Assembly: GCA_905160935.1 (NCBI GenBank)
Contig: CAJHZI010000624.1
Span: 61,001-125,000, forward strand
Length of the DNA: 64,000 nt
Reading direction: 5' to 3'
Origin: Enchytraeus crypticus
Lineage: Eukaryota > Annelida > Clitellata > Enchytraeida > Enchytraeidae
Shown here: in pieces, positions 11,394 to 24,199 of the stretch
Numbering within the stretch: position 1 is the first letter of the stretch
Layout of the letters: each line of letters begins with the position of its first letter
Position numbers and translations under genes: made by a program
The notes under the pieces: generated by a model
What the model was told of the DNA's origin: nothing
Databases searched by the model: none
What the model saw: only the letters and a program-made list of their open reading frames with translations

Positions 11394-13975
11394 CTCTAAT
11401 GGAGACTTGAATGATTGCGACTCGTTTGCTATAAAATTGAACAATGAGTACGAATGACAAACAACTTCTTAGCCTCGAATGTATTGAGCCTACCTTCGCT
11501 CTGGTTTAGACACCTTAATGAATTGTGTATAATTAGCGCAGTACTCAAGATTCTAATTCTGAGAACAACTCCATCGGTAGGCTAAGTGGCCCGAGTTATG
11601 GTAACCTCTATCTGTAGTTTGAAATGATATGTTGTTATATTATATAGTGATGTGCTATGGGTATCTGAACCGGGAGGAAGACCGTAGATATGACATTTCT
11701 CTCTCTGTTAATTCTCTGCTAAATCTCTGATTGAATGAACTGAAAGTGGTCCAGGATCTGGTATCCTTGAATAATAATCTGCTGCATGGTCCCCGTCAAC
11801 TATATCTGAGAGAATTAGAATGGAGTCTGTCTAGTGAACTCTAAATCTTAAAGTTGTCAAAAATTGTTTCAAAACTTGTCAAAAATTGTGTGCCGTTCTT
11901 GTCGTATTTTGCAAAGTAACAATAACTTGGTGGGAGTAGAATAGAATAGAGTAGAATAGATAATATGTTTATTTTTCAGCAGAGAGACAAAATGCATATC
12001 GCGATAGACATTGATCTTCAGTGAAGATACAGAGTACCACGGATAAGTTTTTAACACCCCTGTTATCGCCCATACGAGGACTCAGTCATCGGTGTAAAAT
12101 ACTAAAAGCGCTATTAAATTCTACCGTGCAGTCCCTAGTCACGTCTGTAGCTATTAATTATCTAATTCATTTATTAGCTTTTAAAACTTGTAACAACTGA
12201 ATTTTACTGTTACTGATTACAAGCCTGGTGTCATTTTAAACTTTTAACTCTGTAGCAGAACTACTAATGATTTTAAATGTTGATAAATGGTTCAACTAAT
12301 TACCAACACTAAAGTTCATCTTAATTGGGGTTATGATGGATTGTTTTATGTGATATACATGTGTTCTATATGCTTTGTATTGATCTTAGTATTTGTTTTA
12401 TGTATTAGAAGGGTCCTCGTAAGTGTCAAGAACCTTATGTCTACCCTTTACTTTGCATCGTATGCCTTACTTTTACGATTTTATAACTTTACTGTGCAAG
12501 TTGAAAATAAAATAACATAATTAAATAAATAATCCTTTTAACTCTTTATATTAATACAAGTGTCGTCTTACTGAAATAAATATACTTTTAACCCAAAATC
12601 ACAAGATAAATTCATGTAGTAATTAACTTTTACTCCCACTACAACGAATGCAAGTAAATTCTGTCACATTTTGAATTAATTTAATTTAATATTGGTAAGT
12701 CATATTAGATATTTTATTATATATGTCTATTTTAGGAATTGTTAAGGTTTATGATGAAGGTAATATTAGAATTGTCTAGGGTATGATAAATTAAGATTGA
12801 GAGAGGTACTAAAGTGTCTTGCTCATATAAGTGAGAAAAAGAGTCAAACCATCTGACCTAAGTTTTAGAACATTCAGTCTCTCTCGCTCTCGCTTGACGT
12901 TAATGACATCATCCTCGATGACTTTCCTGATATCATCCTTGAATGATGAAACAAAATTAAGCCTTTATTAATATTATTACTAAGAGGTTAGAACAAGCTT
13001 TTTAGTCGTGTAATATGCGCATCGAATTTTGTAAAATCAACTGATTGCATATTATTTAGTAATGACGGTCTGGATTTGTTATATCAGTGATAACTTTTGA
13101 TGGATGATATGCGTGTTATTAATGTAACTATCATCTCCTTCTACGAATGAAATACAATTTAGAGCCATTATAGAACAATAAACTGCATTGTTGAAAATGT
13201 TAAACTAAATCAGAAATTTTAATTTTAATCAGTTTAAATTATTAATTTATGTTGTCTAACATCGAAAGTGGAGCGATCTTTTCAAAAGATTTAACTCTAG
13301 GATTTATTTGTATCATTTTAGTTTTCTGTTTGTGTAGAGTCTGCCTTATGGCGAGGAACAGGACGTTAAATTCTTATTGATTGTTTGAGTGATTGATCTC
13401 TATTGAAAGACTAATCCATGCTAACATCAAGCATTTCTCGCTACAAATCTCGATTGACCGTGAACACACTCACCACATCTTGCAATATCACACACAAGGT
13501 TGTAACAGCGATTTCAAGTAACATCAATTCGTTTGTTATATGATTATTATTGTTGATTTCCGTTTATATATGAATATTATTGAATGATTTTTATGACTTT
13601 TATATATACAGGCAGACAGCAAAAAATAAACAAGCAGAGAAACATGCGACCCGGAAATTGTGTTAGAGTCGTTTTGCAATAATAGAGAATTGATTCAGTA
13701 CACACTTGAATATCATATCAATGAACAGGATATTTACTCATGACTCTTTCAGGCGGCTCTATTCGTGTTGCGTTGTTCGGGTTGCTGAAGAATAGATCAA
13801 CAGTAGACTGCACTTGTCGTAAAAGACGACAAAGAACTAATATCCAAACCAACGTCAGAAAGGGCATTCGGCTGGTGAGCGCCTAGGGTCCAGAAATTGC
13901 TGCAAAATTTTTTCTTCCCGACCCTCTAGTTAAATTGATATTCAAGAGTAGATGATAATGATGACCATCTTCATC

Positions 13976-13981
13976 ATTAGA

Positions 13982-14027
<46 letters not shown>

Positions 14028-14038
14028 GAGAGAGAGAT
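13976..14038. repeat. (GA)n microsatellite
   Basis: GA run with single interruptions, directly after repeat C. The Arg/Glu-rich open frame over it is an artefact. Confidence 0.9.
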
Positions 14039-14317
14039 AAGAAGAAATTAAACAGCAGAATAGTGTATTCACTAGTAGGCCTACTATTATATTGTATCGC
14101 ACATCATAAGAGGCACGAAAAACTTTGGCGATTTTTAAAAGTTTCTAAATAGTAAACCTTAACTTGCTGTGTATGGACACAAATTCGGAATTCTTGAATG
14201 AGAGTTAAAGAAGCTAGCCATGGGCCGCTATTTTAAGCTAAAGAGTGTAAATCTGCTTGCTCAAAACTTAACCTTACAGATCGATAAGATCAAACATTAG
14301 GCAATCCAATCAACTGA

Positions 14318-14590
14318 TCTCTCTCTCTCTCTATCTCTCTCTCTTCAGTGCACTGCCAAGTGGCAGGTTCAAGGTATATATTCATGCTCAAAGTCTGCTT
14401 TCTCACTCCATAAGAGCATTCCTTAGATCAAAAAGTTAATCTCTTCACAACGTCTATGCCTTATCTATACCTTATATAGCCTATAGCTTGGGAAAAGTAT
14501 GGCTTCTGAGGTGGTTTCACGTTGCCTTCCTCAGTTAGATGGATTAACTACCTTTTAATCCTGGGGAAAATCTTTAATGGTGAGGTGAAT
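14318..14590. repeat. CT tract with long interspersed repeat body
   Basis: (CT)n, then cagtgcactgccaagtggca, then a body including gcctatagcttgggaaaa and gaggtggtttcacgttgcc. The same order is found at 51365-51560, and the body, reversed, at 24440-24590. Likely a truncated retroelement 3' region. Confidence 0.7.
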
Positions 14591-15126
14591 CAACTGATAT
14601 AATCAAATAAGTTCTACAGAGCAAGTAACATGTCGGTACTTTGCCTGTCTGCAGATCTATAGATGCAAAGTTCAAATCCAGGGCTCGCCACGCCACTGAC
14701 ATGTTCTCAAGGAACGAAACTGACGTTAAACTAATCATCGGGCTTCGTTAGTCTGTGTTGCAGACTATGCGAAATAGGACTGCAGCGAAAACTGCAGCGC
14801 TCAGTGAAATAGGACTTGTAAAATATTAAACTATCAACCATCCTTTCATAATTTAATTTCTATTGATTATTTGTTGATTTTAATACTATCAATTTCATTA
14901 ATTTATATTTAATTAGCGTACAGCAAATGTTGCGATAAAACAGTGAAAGCTAAAGTAATGACAAACTATTGCAAACAAAGCCACAAGTTCAACCTTTCCG
15001 AATAAAGAGGCCTAAACAGGAAACAAAAAATCCATAATAATGTTCACTCACAGTTCATCTTTACATCGATCTTATCTAGAAGAGAAAGCATCTTTAACCT
15101 TAGCTCAACCATTATTCGCAATACAA

Positions 15127-15265
15127 TTTGCATGAGCACTATAAAATGTGATTAGAATATGCATGAGCACTATAAAATGTGATTAGAATATGCATGAGCA
15201 CTATAAAATGTGATTAGAATATGCATGAGCACTATAAAATGTGATAAGAATATGCATGAGCACTC
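15127..15265. repeat. 31-bp tandem repeat, about 4.5 copies
   Basis: Unit gcatgagcactataaaatgtgattagaatat, nearly identical between copies (one T/A difference). Not associated with any exon I can see. Confidence 0.95.
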
Positions 15266-15989
15266 TTCTACAAAACAACTTCTATGATACAGTAATATAC
15301 TGACCTAGTTTCAACACATACACATACTCATCATTATCATCTTCTTCCCTTGAATTCCAATCCAATCTAACAGGTGACGGAATTAGATAATTTTGTAGCA
15401 ATTTCTGGAGCCAAGGCGCTCATCCACCGAATGCCCTTTTTGACGTTGGAATGGTTTGGATTCAGTGCTTTGTCGCCTTTTACGACAAGTGCAGTCCACT
15501 ATCTATTCGTAAGAAACAAGAACAAACACATGTAAACAGAGACTAACTAATACTGCTTTTAAAACACCACCACTCTTTATTACTGCCGCAATTCCACAGT
15601 AAATTTTATTCGCTTCTGACAATATCAAACTCCCTGCCTCTTTCCATGAAATGAAAGAGCCTGTTATTTGGTAGTAAATAATAATAACAATAATACTAAT
15701 AATAATAATAATAACATCCGATAATTCCTATAGCGGTCTCATGGCCGGTGTCTGGTCTTCGAGACCGCTTTTACAGTAGAACTAAATCACAATCGGTCAT
15801 GTCTTGTGCTCATCAGTCCCTTGCGTTCTGAACAGAACACATGGCGGCAACATTCCTCCATTCACTTCTATCATCAGCAACCCTCACAGCTTCTTCCCAT
15901 GAAATGTGGGCCTAAAGCATGTTGTTTGCTTATAGAATTAACTTACAATCATCATGTTGCATGTCAGTAGAACTACATGCAAAAAGCAA

Positions 15990-16115
15990 AGCTAAGGTTA
16001 ACGTCAGTTTACTCACTCGAAAGCGATGTCAGTGACAGTCGAGCCCAGGATTTGAACCCAGCATCTACTCATCCGCGGTCGAGTATCTTACCGACTTCGC
16101 CACTGGCTCCAGCCA
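15990..16115 (-). repeat. SINE A, full-length copy
   Basis: On the minus strand it starts ggctggagccagtggcgaag, has a box-A-like tcggtaagatactcgacc, a box-B-like gggttcaaatcctgg, then gtcactgacatcgctttcga and gaggaaactgacgttaacc. tRNA-derived SINE by promoter layout. The best preserved copies are here and at 16672, 37428 and 62050. Confidence 0.85.
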
Positions 16116-16671
16116 AGTCACACTCAGTTCGTCCACATGGTACCGGATAGATAGCTGAGTTAGTAACTAACTTGCCTGAAACGCGGGAGACTAATGGTTC
16201 GAAACACCGACGTAACCTGTCTATCACTGTAACACTAGAACGATACCTAGCTAAGCGACATAGCTTTTCTCAGTATCAATCAAGTGGACGCTAGCATCAT
16301 AAACAGAAAAGAAAATGTATTTTAAATCTTTATTCAAAAACCAGCTGTGAGAGGTACAATTATTCAGATGAAATAGGGCCTATAGCGAAAACAGAAAACT
16401 GAACGTAAATGTGGATGAGTCAAGGCTCAAAAAGGCTTGAAACAGTGGAGTCTTAACTGCAACACTGAAAACAACTACTAACACACAATTCTAATACACC
16501 ACGTACATTAATTAATATAAGTATTCCAAACATAGGCGCCTATCAAATGTTGTATTGTTGTAATGCTATGCTGCTTTTTATCTACATTATATCGGCTTTC
16601 TCAACCGTCGCTCTGTTGCCTTGCGTATGGTACGGCACAAAATAAAAACATAATATTCTTTGTAGTTCTGG

Positions 16672-16800
16672 AGCCAGTGGCGAAGTCGGTAAGATACTCG
16701 ACCGCGGATCAGTAGGTGCGTGTTCAAATCCTGAGCTCGCCCGTCACTGACATCGCTTTCGAGTGAGGAAACTGACGTTAACCTTAGCTTTTTAGCTTTT
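16672..16800 (+). repeat. SINE A, full-length copy
   Basis: ggagccagtggcgaagtcgg, box B gttcaaatcctgagctcgcc, then the conserved body and gaaactgacgttaacc tail. It lies about 560 bp from the opposite-strand copy at 15990-16115, so the two form an inverted pair. Confidence 0.88.
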
Positions 16801-19800
16801 AGTGGCAATTTATTTTTAATAAGATAATGTTTGAAAGCCACAATATTTGTTGTTATTAATGGACAATATGTTTGCTTATGATATGGTGTGGGACAGAGAG
16901 GAGTGGAGAAGGTCCATTCGTATCCGGACCCTAGTTAAACTGAGTTTACAGGGAAGATAAAGATGAATGGACAATAGGGCATATGTTTAATACTAAAGTA
17001 TTACTTAAGCTTATTAATTTGCTTTTTACTTGCGAAATATTTTCATTCTGTTTACTTTATATAAGTTTCTCTTTATTCCTTTCTGTTTATCTTCAGCGTA
17101 GTATTTTGTTTGCGAAGTATATTGGAATAAGTAAATAAAAACTGAAATGGTCGACTTATTAGTACTATCAAGGCCGTAACCTATGACCTCTTGCATTGTA
17201 TATAGAAACAGCCGTTGAATTTAATATAAATAAATAAAAAATAATGATATGCTAGTTTCTATCCAACTACTCATGTCTTATAACATCTACATCTTCAGAG
17301 AAAAAGGATTTTAAATTCTATAACTATATATTGTTAGCGCCAAGGCTCCAGATATTCCTCTAGAATTTTCTCAAACGAACGGAAACGTTTAGGCCTACTC
17401 GTATCCCGTCCCTAAATAAACTGGGATTCAAGGGAATCTGAAAATGATGATATATCGTGCGAATATTGGAGGAAAATAGATGGTAAGGCATTTGACTGAT
17501 AATCAGGAGACCCTGGGTTTTGTTCCCAGCTACACCTTTATCTTAACAGACCACTAGTCGTGAAAACATAACATCTTTCGCATAGAATCATCAAAATATT
17601 TATTTTTGCTCACATGGTTAACAACAGGCAGAGTTAATCTAATTCAACGTCCGTTTCTACAGCATAAGAAATCTCTTGTACTGACTGGAATTTCAACTCA
17701 CAGCCTCCTAGTCAGCAGGAAAGTGAGCTATCAACTCAGACATCAAATCTTATATATTATATATATCTTATATATTCTATCAACTCAGACATCAAATCTT
17801 TACTATGTTAAACAAAATGTTACCTAACTACGGTGTTACAGTATTCTGTAGCATAGACGACAATTAGTAAACGTAGTTGTTCATCATCATCATCTTCCCT
17901 TGAATCCCAGTTTAACTAGGGTTGGGATACAAATGGACTGTCTCAAATCCTCTCAGTCCTACACCACACCGCCAGCCAATCCCCAATTTGAGACTTTTCT
18001 GTAGCAATTTCTGGAGCAAAGGCGCTCACCAACCGAATGCCCTTACTGACGTTGGTAATTGTTTTTCTTTGACTGAATTAAAACATCTGAGAGCTTAGGC
18101 TGTTTTTGGTAACCCTCATCCTGATGATTTGTTTAGTTTCTAGTTAAGTAAGCTGTATTTGTTGTTTATTATGACATGGAAAGCAAATCAAAGATTGAAT
18201 GAATAAATAAAAAAACAAGATAACTCACATAGAAACTTTTTGGAAACATGATTCAGAGGAACAACATTTAAAAATATATCAAACTGCTATTATACACTAC
18301 ACAGTATATCAAAGACTTTCAAACAAACCAACAGGGTACAAATACTTTTATCATCCCAAAGGTTACAATCTTCACTAGCACTGCATAGATAGCGGTATTA
18401 AGTGTATCTATTTTAACAACATAACAGTAGATATAAGAGATAACTTACCAAGAGATAAAACTATGTAAGCCATAAAATGAGCTGATTTTTTTCAAATTCT
18501 CCAATAACCTTTTAAGAGGTCATAGCTATAAGTTGTTTAACCATAGCGTAAGGACAGACTTAGGAAAGTTTTCTTTTTCTCCAAGGGTGATTGATAAGTG
18601 TTACTCTTTGAGTGAGGAGGTTGTGAATGCAGTGTCTGTGAATAGTTTTAAAAATGAGTTGTTGTAATCATGTATGATGGGGATTGAAATAAGCCCTTGT
18701 CTTTCTTCCCTTTTTCATGCTACCTAATTTTAAAGAAAGAATGGAATAACGAAAGATGGTAGCAGTTCTGGTAAATTTTCGTAAAAATGAACTATCCTTT
18801 AAAATTCGTAAGTTAATGGACATTCTACACAATAGTGTTGAAATAATGGTGGAAAATGTTTCCTTCATGTTTAACAGTATAGACGCCAAGTCGTACTTCA
18901 GCATTGCTTGGCTCTGCAAACTATTATGCTCAAACTCGTTTTAAATTACACAATCATGTCATAGATACAGATACAGGGCTAAAATCACAAGTCTACAATA
19001 GCCAATGTTAATAACATTTATTTATGTACAAGAGAGTTAGTAAAGTTCATTTAGTTACTGTTCTATCAATATACTACAAATTAGTGCGATTTAAGCAAAA
19101 ATGCTCAGTTCATGATTAAATTTGTAGCATTTTGATTAAAGCACTTCTAGTGTAAAGATAGTATAACTTAAACTATTAAATTATGTTTAAGGCAGAGTAT
19201 GCCTAATACTACATCAAAAAGCAAAATAGCAACATAAATACCTATACAATGATGATGCTGTTTAACACATTATAAACACATACAAATATGTCAGAAACAC
19301 AAATCTACTACAAGTAAACAATATCACAAATACTCAAACATAAATCACACAGGGTTACTACAGCATGTTGTAAGATCTGAAGCCAATGCAGTATATTAAC
19401 ACAGAACCTGCAGGCACAGCTTCAAGGCACTAAATGCAACACATTGGTACTCATTAATCCCACACGTAACTAGGTGTACGATGGTGCATCAGCTAAAGCT
19501 TGGATTTAAAAGTGAGTTAATTATATCTTAATATATAGTGAGTTATAGAACGAGTTCGACATCTAGCAGAAACCATTCAAGATTGATGGCTCACTCAAAG
19601 TCTAAATACAAAGAATACATTTATTTGGGGTTTTATATTTAATGACCAAGATAAACATAAACTGGTTTCCAGAAAAGAGCTGTAGTAGTTCAAAGGTTTT
19701 AACAGGTATAGTTTCCAGCACATAGTCTGTAGTGGTTAAAAGGTTTTAACAGGTATGGTTTCCAGAAAAGAACTACAGTGATTGAAAGGTTTTAACAGGT

Positions 19801-20874
19801 ATGATTTTCAGCACAAAGCCAGTAGAGGTTGAAAGATTTTAACCCGTGCAGGGATTAACCATCAAATATAGGATAGCGAGCTACACACAGATTTATACTT
19901 CAGTCATCTATCATACATGTAGTAGGCTCTCAGCGTATCCTAACATTAAACCGCCACTGCGTCCAGTGTGCGTGATGTTGGTGACGTCTCAAGCAGACAA
20001 GCAGCACTAGACTGTATAAGTTCCCTGGGTTGATCACCCACAGTTAATCTACAGTAACTACACATTTAGATGAGTATCATCTTCTTTCCCGGCCGTTGTT
20101 CTAGTTTTTACAGACTGCTTGATACCCTGCGTTTCTGGGAATTTTTTATATATTTTATTTATTTTAAATGTTTATTTCTATTTGTATTTGTCAGCGATTT
20201 GGTGTTGATGCTGAAATAAACACACATCTCTCTCTCTCTCACATTTACTACTAATCAGATATTACAACGACCTCAAAAGTGGTACAAAGAACAAACATTA
20301 GTCAACATTAAGTTCACCCAACATTGCGAGAGAAAACACCTTAAAGTAATCATTAATCTTTTCTTTTCAGCTAAGTGTACAGTGCAATACTAGCTACTCA
20401 TCAGTACAATAATCGTGAATACAAAAAGCAAGATGTCAGTATCTTCATAAAATGTCTATTGCTATTCTAAATCCTACACCAATCTCACAACATAATTCGT
20501 TGCAACACAGGGAATACATAAAACTTCCGAAGACTTTACTTCAAATCAGCTAAATCAAGCCTCCATGATCGTTACGTTCATATAGTAAAAAGATATTTAG
20601 AGTAAATGCACAAAAAATACATAATACACCGATAAAAAGCAAAATACAAATATGTACATAATTAGATTAACTACGAATTACACGTCAATTAGCTGTTAAA
20701 AGCATAAAAACACAAGTCTTCAAATATCTTGCAAGCAGTGGCAGAGTAATCACACATGTATACAGGCAAAACAACACTGTAAATTATTGCAGCACGAGAG
20801 AGTATAAATATAAGAATGGCACCCTTCAATCCTTCATAACTCCAATGATTGTACCAGGTATCTCAAAGGATACA

Positions 20875-21345
20875 CACACACAGATGCACATACAGGCACA
20901 CAGACACAAGTGCACACACAGATATCACATAGAGTGATGGGATAAGACATATAGAGGAAGATTTGTTGTTGCCTAGCCTACATTATGCAGAACTCAGAGT
21001 AGATTGAGATTAGAATTCTTCTATAAACTGGTGTTTCAGTATGTCACGGTGTCTAAGTGTCTGTTTGTCTAGGCGACTGTGCGCCTGTTTGTCTATGTGT
21101 CTATGCATCAGTGTCTCTGTGTGTCCATGCATCAGTGTGTCTGTGTGTCTGTGCATCGGTGTGTCTGTGTGTCTATGCATCAGTGTGTCTGTGTGTCCAT
21201 GCATCAATGTGTCTGTGTGTCTGTGCATCAGTGTGTCTGTGTGTCTGTGCATCCCTATGTCTGTGTGTCCATGCATCAGTGTGTCTGTGTGTCTGTGCAT
21301 CAGTGTGTCTGTGTGTATATCAGTGCATGACAGTGGCTAAGTGTG
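20875..21345. repeat. 24-bp minisatellite and CA-rich tract
   Basis: A CA-rich tract at 20870-20925 is followed by about ten units of cagtgtgtctgtgtgtctgtgcat (24 bp, a multiple of three, hence long Cys/Val- or Met/His-rich open frames on both strands). It lies downstream of the 598-aa gene. No relation to its coding sequence is visible. Confidence 0.9.
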
Positions 21346-21439
21346 TGCATGTATGTCCTCAGCATCAACAACATACACACACACGTACACGCACACATAC
21401 GCGCACACATACAGTACCATGAATGATACCTAAACACGT

Positions 21440-21960
21440 TTATCTTAGCAGTGTATCAAATATATCACAGCTAGACACCCAGTATATGTTATCATGCCAG
21501 CAAGTATGTGCATGTGAGTCTCTATAGCCAAATTCAGTTCCATCTGTGACACAATGAAATCCTGCATAACGCCGCACGTATGCGTGTGCATGCACTTGTG
21601 TAACTGTGTAGCAATTGAAATCCTGCACGACGCTGAATGTATGTGTATGTGTGCGTACATGTGTGTAGATGTGCGTGTATGTGTTAGTGTGTATCTCTAT
21701 CTTGATACAACTGTGTAGCAATGATATCCTGCATGACGCTGCACGTAGGTGTATGTGAGCGTACGTGTGTGTGTATGTGTTAGAGTGTATCTCTAACTAT
21801 CTTGCTACAACTGTGATACATCTATATATATATGTGATATAATATCTGGATACACATGATGCTGCATGTATATGTATGCATGCGTATATGCGTGTAGCTG
21901 AATCTCTAACTATCTTGATACAACTGTGTAGCGATGATATCACTAGTTGACACTGTCTGA
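21440..21960 (-). repeat. Array of gene-end copies (exon-edge array 1)
   Basis: The last codons, stop and start of the 3' UTR of the 598-aa gene (21900-21955; plus-strand view tatcttgatacaactgtgta gcgatgatatc) recur downstream near 21790, 21700, 21605 and 21540, each followed by a related gcacgacgctg spacer. Copies are separated by about 60-110 bp and are diverged. The array extends only to the 3' side; the copy within the gene is the upstream boundary. Confidence 0.8.
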
Positions 21961-23702
21961 CATGCCACCGTTGCAAACTTCTTCACCCCCTTATTCGTCT
22001 CCCCAGACCCCGCCCCCTTCCCGCCAATCTCTCCCCCGCCCCGCCCACCATTCACCAAGGCTCCACCCATTCCTAGCACCATGCTGTCTTTGCTCCCGCC
22101 TCCAAACTCTGGCACATACTTGAGATCGCTCAGCGTCGCAGCACTCATCTCGTAATTCTCCGGCACGTACGTAACGCTCGCCCTCTTCTGTCGTTCCTCC
22201 TCGGACTTGAAGTTCCAGATCGGCACGACGCCGGCTCCACTCAGCTCGGCGTCGCCAAAACTACTGGCTCCGCCTCCAGCTGACTTATGGCTGTCTAGCT
22301 GCGGTAGAAACTCGTTCATCTCCGCATCGATGCTGTCAGAGACGTTAGATCCCACGTCTGACCCCGCCTCCCCGCTTAGCTCCTCCCCCTCTCTCCACAC
22401 GCGCGTTGCTCGCCACTTGGCTCGGCTGGCTTTGTGAGCCGGCACGGCGCTGAAACAGAGCACCTCCCCGACATGATAGTACTTCTGCAGGTCGTCCATC
22501 TGCTGCCTCATGATCGACCGGTCAAAGAACACGTGCTCATGCTCTCCTAAGTCTATTATCCCCCACAGCTTGGCCACGTGAAATATCTTCCCTTTGCCTT
22601 CGTTGACCCGATTAGATCCGTCGGCGGCTACGAGGGGCGGTGGACCAGCCGGACGGCCCTCGTTCAACGGCCGGCTGCCGGTGATGATGACGCTCAGTTT
22701 CGCGTTCTTGACGAGATCAACCGTAACAGAGCCATCCCAGTCGTCCCGTACCACGGGCGTCATGCTGAAGATAGCCGCGCTCTTGCGCAGGAAGTTCTCG
22801 AGGTAGCTGCGGGACGAGCCGATGGTTGATCGGATGCTGTCGCCGGCCTGGGACACGAGCGAGAGAAGAGAGGAGAGCTCAACCGGTCCCTGCTGCTCAA
22901 GCGTGTCTTTCACGTACATCACAGCCTTGTACTCGTTAGCCGTCATCGTCACCGGCGCATCCGGCTTAGACCGAGCCGGCTGCTGCAGTATGTGATTCTT
23001 GTCGCCGAATGAGTGCGAGCGGTGTAACGACCCAGACGACGAACTGGTCTTGTTTAGGTTCTTGCGCTGGGCGGGTGGGGTTTTGGGCGGAGGAACGCTT
23101 TGATTGGCAGTGTTACCCTCGCCGGGAAGATCAAAAGTTATTCGTTTCGTTGCGGAGGAAGGTGTGGTAGCGGGGACCAGGCCTTCTCTCAACGCCACCA
23201 GATCTCCCTGGACCTCAAAGATGTGCATGTGACGCAGCAGGAAGCTCCTAAACTCCAGCTGCGGCCCCACGACGTTCCTGATCTCGGCGGAGGTCTGAGA
23301 GAGATGACCCGCGAGACTCTTTACCGGCACCCAGCGTTCCTCCCGCCGTCCCAGCTGACTCTGAAAGAACTGCACCGCCTCCATCTCCATCGAAACGTCC
23401 GGAAGACTCCGGCGTGACTCCGTGCCGCTGCCTGCTCCGTTACCGCCAGCTCCTGCTTCGTCCTCGTCATCTTTACCGTCACAAAGCGACACCATGTTGC
23501 CGCGGATTGTGAACAGTGATGGGTACTTCTGCAGGAACTGCTTGAGACCGCTCTCGTTGCCTCCGGCGGCTGTTCTCATCTCAGCCGTGAAGTTGTTACT
23601 GCCGAACCGCCCGGCTAACTGAGAGATAGTGAGCGGCCCGGCGCTGTTCATCAGCACCTCGAGGAAGTATAACATGGCCTTGTGGCCCGGTTCGTCTGAC
23701 AT
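21906..23702 (-). CDS. Intronless 598-aa protein, winged-helix-like repeats plus OB-like domain
   Basis: A single open frame, clearly GC-richer than its surroundings. Three related modules can be seen: residues about 5-78 (FLQKYPSLFTIRGNMVSL), 105-175 (FLLRHMHIFEVQGDLVAL) and 258-335 (FLRKSAAIFSM). Each is a roughly 70-residue helix-rich unit ending in an FLxxxxxxFxxxGxxVxL strand, resembling small winged-helix or LOTUS-like folds. Residues about 372-440 (GKIFHVAKLWGIIDLGEHEH ... VGEVLCFSAVP ... KWRATRVW) look like an OB/cold-shock-like barrel. The C-terminus carries a conserved-looking ACQTVSTSDIIATQLY. The order recalls the N-terminal part of Egalitarian-type RNA-transport factors, but no 3'-5' exonuclease domain is present, so I give no symbol. 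An RNA-binding role is inference only. Intronless structure among intron-rich neighbours may mean retroposition of an old mRNA. Stop codon is TAG, and the gene end is tandemly copied downstream. Confidence 0.88.
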   Translation of the reverse strand: MSDEPGHKAMLYFLEVLMNSAGPLTISQLAGRFGSNNFTAEMRTAAGGNESGLKQFLQKYPSLFTIRGNMVSLCDGKDDEDEAGAGGNGAGSGTESRRSLPDVSMEMEAVQFFQSQLGRREERWVPVKSLAGHLSQTSAEIRNVVGPQLEFRSFLLRHMHIFEVQGDLVALREGLVPATTPSSATKRITFDLPGEGNTANQSVPPPKTPPAQRKNLNKTSSSSGSLHRSHSFGDKNHILQQPARSKPDAPVTMTANEYKAVMYVKDTLEQQGPVELSSLLSLVSQAGDSIRSTIGSSRSYLENFLRKSAAIFSMTPVVRDDWDGSVTVDLVKNAKLSVIITGSRPLNEGRPAGPPPLVAADGSNRVNEGKGKIFHVAKLWGIIDLGEHEHVFFDRSIMRQQMDDLQKYYHVGEVLCFSAVPAHKASRAKWRATRVWREGEELSGEAGSDVGSNVSDSIDAEMNEFLPQLDSHKSAGGGASSFGDAELSGAGVVPIWNFKSEEERQKRASVTYVPENYEMSAATLSDLKYVPEFGGGSKDSMVLGMGGALVNGGRGGGEIGGKGAGSGETNKGVKKFATVACQTVSTSDIIATQLYQDS

Positions 23703-24064
23703 CTCGTTGATAGCCGCTCAGCGTAGCGAAAATATTTACAAAGAAAGTTTATCGGCCGTCGATCGGTTGAAACGAGATATCGAAACGTTAGAAAGATTGA
23801 CCTTCTGTCAGTTGTTGCTGCTGCCACCTGGTGATGGAAATGAAAATGTAGAAAGACGAAATTCTGTTGTTAGTATGTGCTTGAGAAAGCTCTGTCGATA
23901 GAGACAGATGGAGGGATCACGTCGAAATGAAAGCGAAGTTGAGTGTAGCACATACAGGAGCAGCAGCAGCTGTTAGGCAGCTTTCAGCTAACAGAGGTCA
24001 AGAGGTGGTCGAATATACACCTGAAAATACACAATAACATACAACAACAATAACATACAGCTTT

Positions 24065-24195
24065 AAGGAAAGGCTAAGGCTAAGGTTAACGTCAGTTTCC
24101 TCACTCGAAAGCGATGTCAGTGACGGGTGAGCCCAGGATTTGAACATACTGATCCGTGGTCGAGTGCCTTGCCGACTTCGCCAATGGTTCCAGCC
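24065..24195 (-). repeat. SINE A copy
   Basis: Minus-strand read: ggaaccattggcgaagtcgg, box B region gttcaaatcctgggctcacc, gtcactgacatcgctttcga, ending gaaactgacgttaacc. It lies upstream of the intronless gene. Confidence 0.85.
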
Positions 24196-24199
24196 ATTT

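Larger units (their letters stand above)
11394..20870. other. Intergenic region rich in interspersed repeats
   Basis: No gene supported. The 77-aa frame at 12287-12520 is hydrophobic and AT-rich and resembles nothing. Degenerate tRNA-related SINEs include 14648-14745, 15990-16115, 16140-16230 and 17455-17545. Repeat C occurs at 13770-13950 (-), 15335-15515 (+), 16890-16960 (-), 17385-17445 (-) and 17880-18060 (+). The SINE tail with gacgttaaa occurs at 12885-12985 and 13335-13400. Three degenerate repeats of about 60 bp (ggttttaacaggtat...) lie at 19680-19850. Confidence 0.6.

Noticed and set aside
12287-12520. 77-codon frame with a hydrophobic stretch
   Set aside because: AT-rich chance frame; the membrane-like stretch reflects T-rich codons.
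16672-16760. tRNA gene in the SINE A head
   Set aside because: More than ten dispersed copies with the same non-tRNA body; promoter-derived SINE.
21010-21422. Cys/Val- and Met/His-rich frames of 83-121 codons
   Set aside because: 24-bp minisatellite, open in several frames on both strands because the unit is a multiple of three.
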